Under the pieces are notes generated by a model. It was not told the DNA's origin. It made no database searches and saw nothing but the letters and a program-made list of their open reading frames with translations. A program made the position numbers and the translations under genes. From the NCBI GenBank assembly GCA_900553825.1, contig USEV01000020.1, forward strand, positions 1 through 9,589: a stretch of 9,589 bases of DNA, written 5' to 3'. This document shows, piece by piece, positions 9,581 to 9,589 of the stretch (the stretch's first letter is position 1; each line of letters opens with the position of its first letter). This DNA is from an uncultured Eubacteriales bacterium (GTDB taxonomy: Bacteria; Bacillota; Clostridia; Christensenellales; CAG-917).

Positions 9581-9589
9581 ACCGCCCGC

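Overview
The window is one long minus-strand operon for a bacterial V/A-type (NtpA/AtpA-class) rotary ATPase. It is headed by rpiB and faces the 3' end of a plus-strand queuosine gene (queH) at the left edge. Nothing here looks like an undescribed system. The most notable irregularity is a single-base frame disruption inside the otherwise well-conserved subunit C gene. Organism (inference): the DNA is GC-rich, several genes have strong AGGAGG-type ribosome binding sites, and the subunit order H-I-K-E-C-F-A-B-D matches the Enterococcus hirae ntpFIKECGABD order. Together these suggest an anaerobic, probably clostridial (Bacillota) bacterium or close relative. No species can be named from the sequence alone.

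Layout, left to right. 1-263 (+): the last 86 codons of queH. 264-384: a convergent intergenic gap with an intrinsic hairpin at 302-325 that can terminate transcription from both sides. 385-9337 (-): the operon, transcribed right to left as rpiB, H, I, K, E, C, F, A, B, D. Genes are separated by 1 nt or overlap by a few nt throughout, so there is no non-coding gap of note inside the operon. 9338-9589: the operon's upstream region. It has a consensus extended -10 promoter just ahead of rpiB, a possible 41-codon ORF with a strong ribosome binding site, and inverted repeats cut by the window edge.

How the genes work together. A and B form the catalytic hexamer. D and F form the central rotor shaft, and C couples the shaft to the K ring. 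E and H form the peripheral stalks, and I is the membrane stator carrying the half-channels. K keeps all five residues that bind Na+ in E. hirae NtpK, so the machine is probably Na+-coupled; direction (ATP synthesis or Na+ pumping) cannot be read from sequence. The whole complex appears to be encoded here. RpiB (pentose phosphate interconversion) appears to be co-transcribed with it.

The very long open frames on the plus strand opposite A and I/H/rpiB are shadows produced by near-absence of the sense codons TTA, CTA and TCA, and are not annotated.
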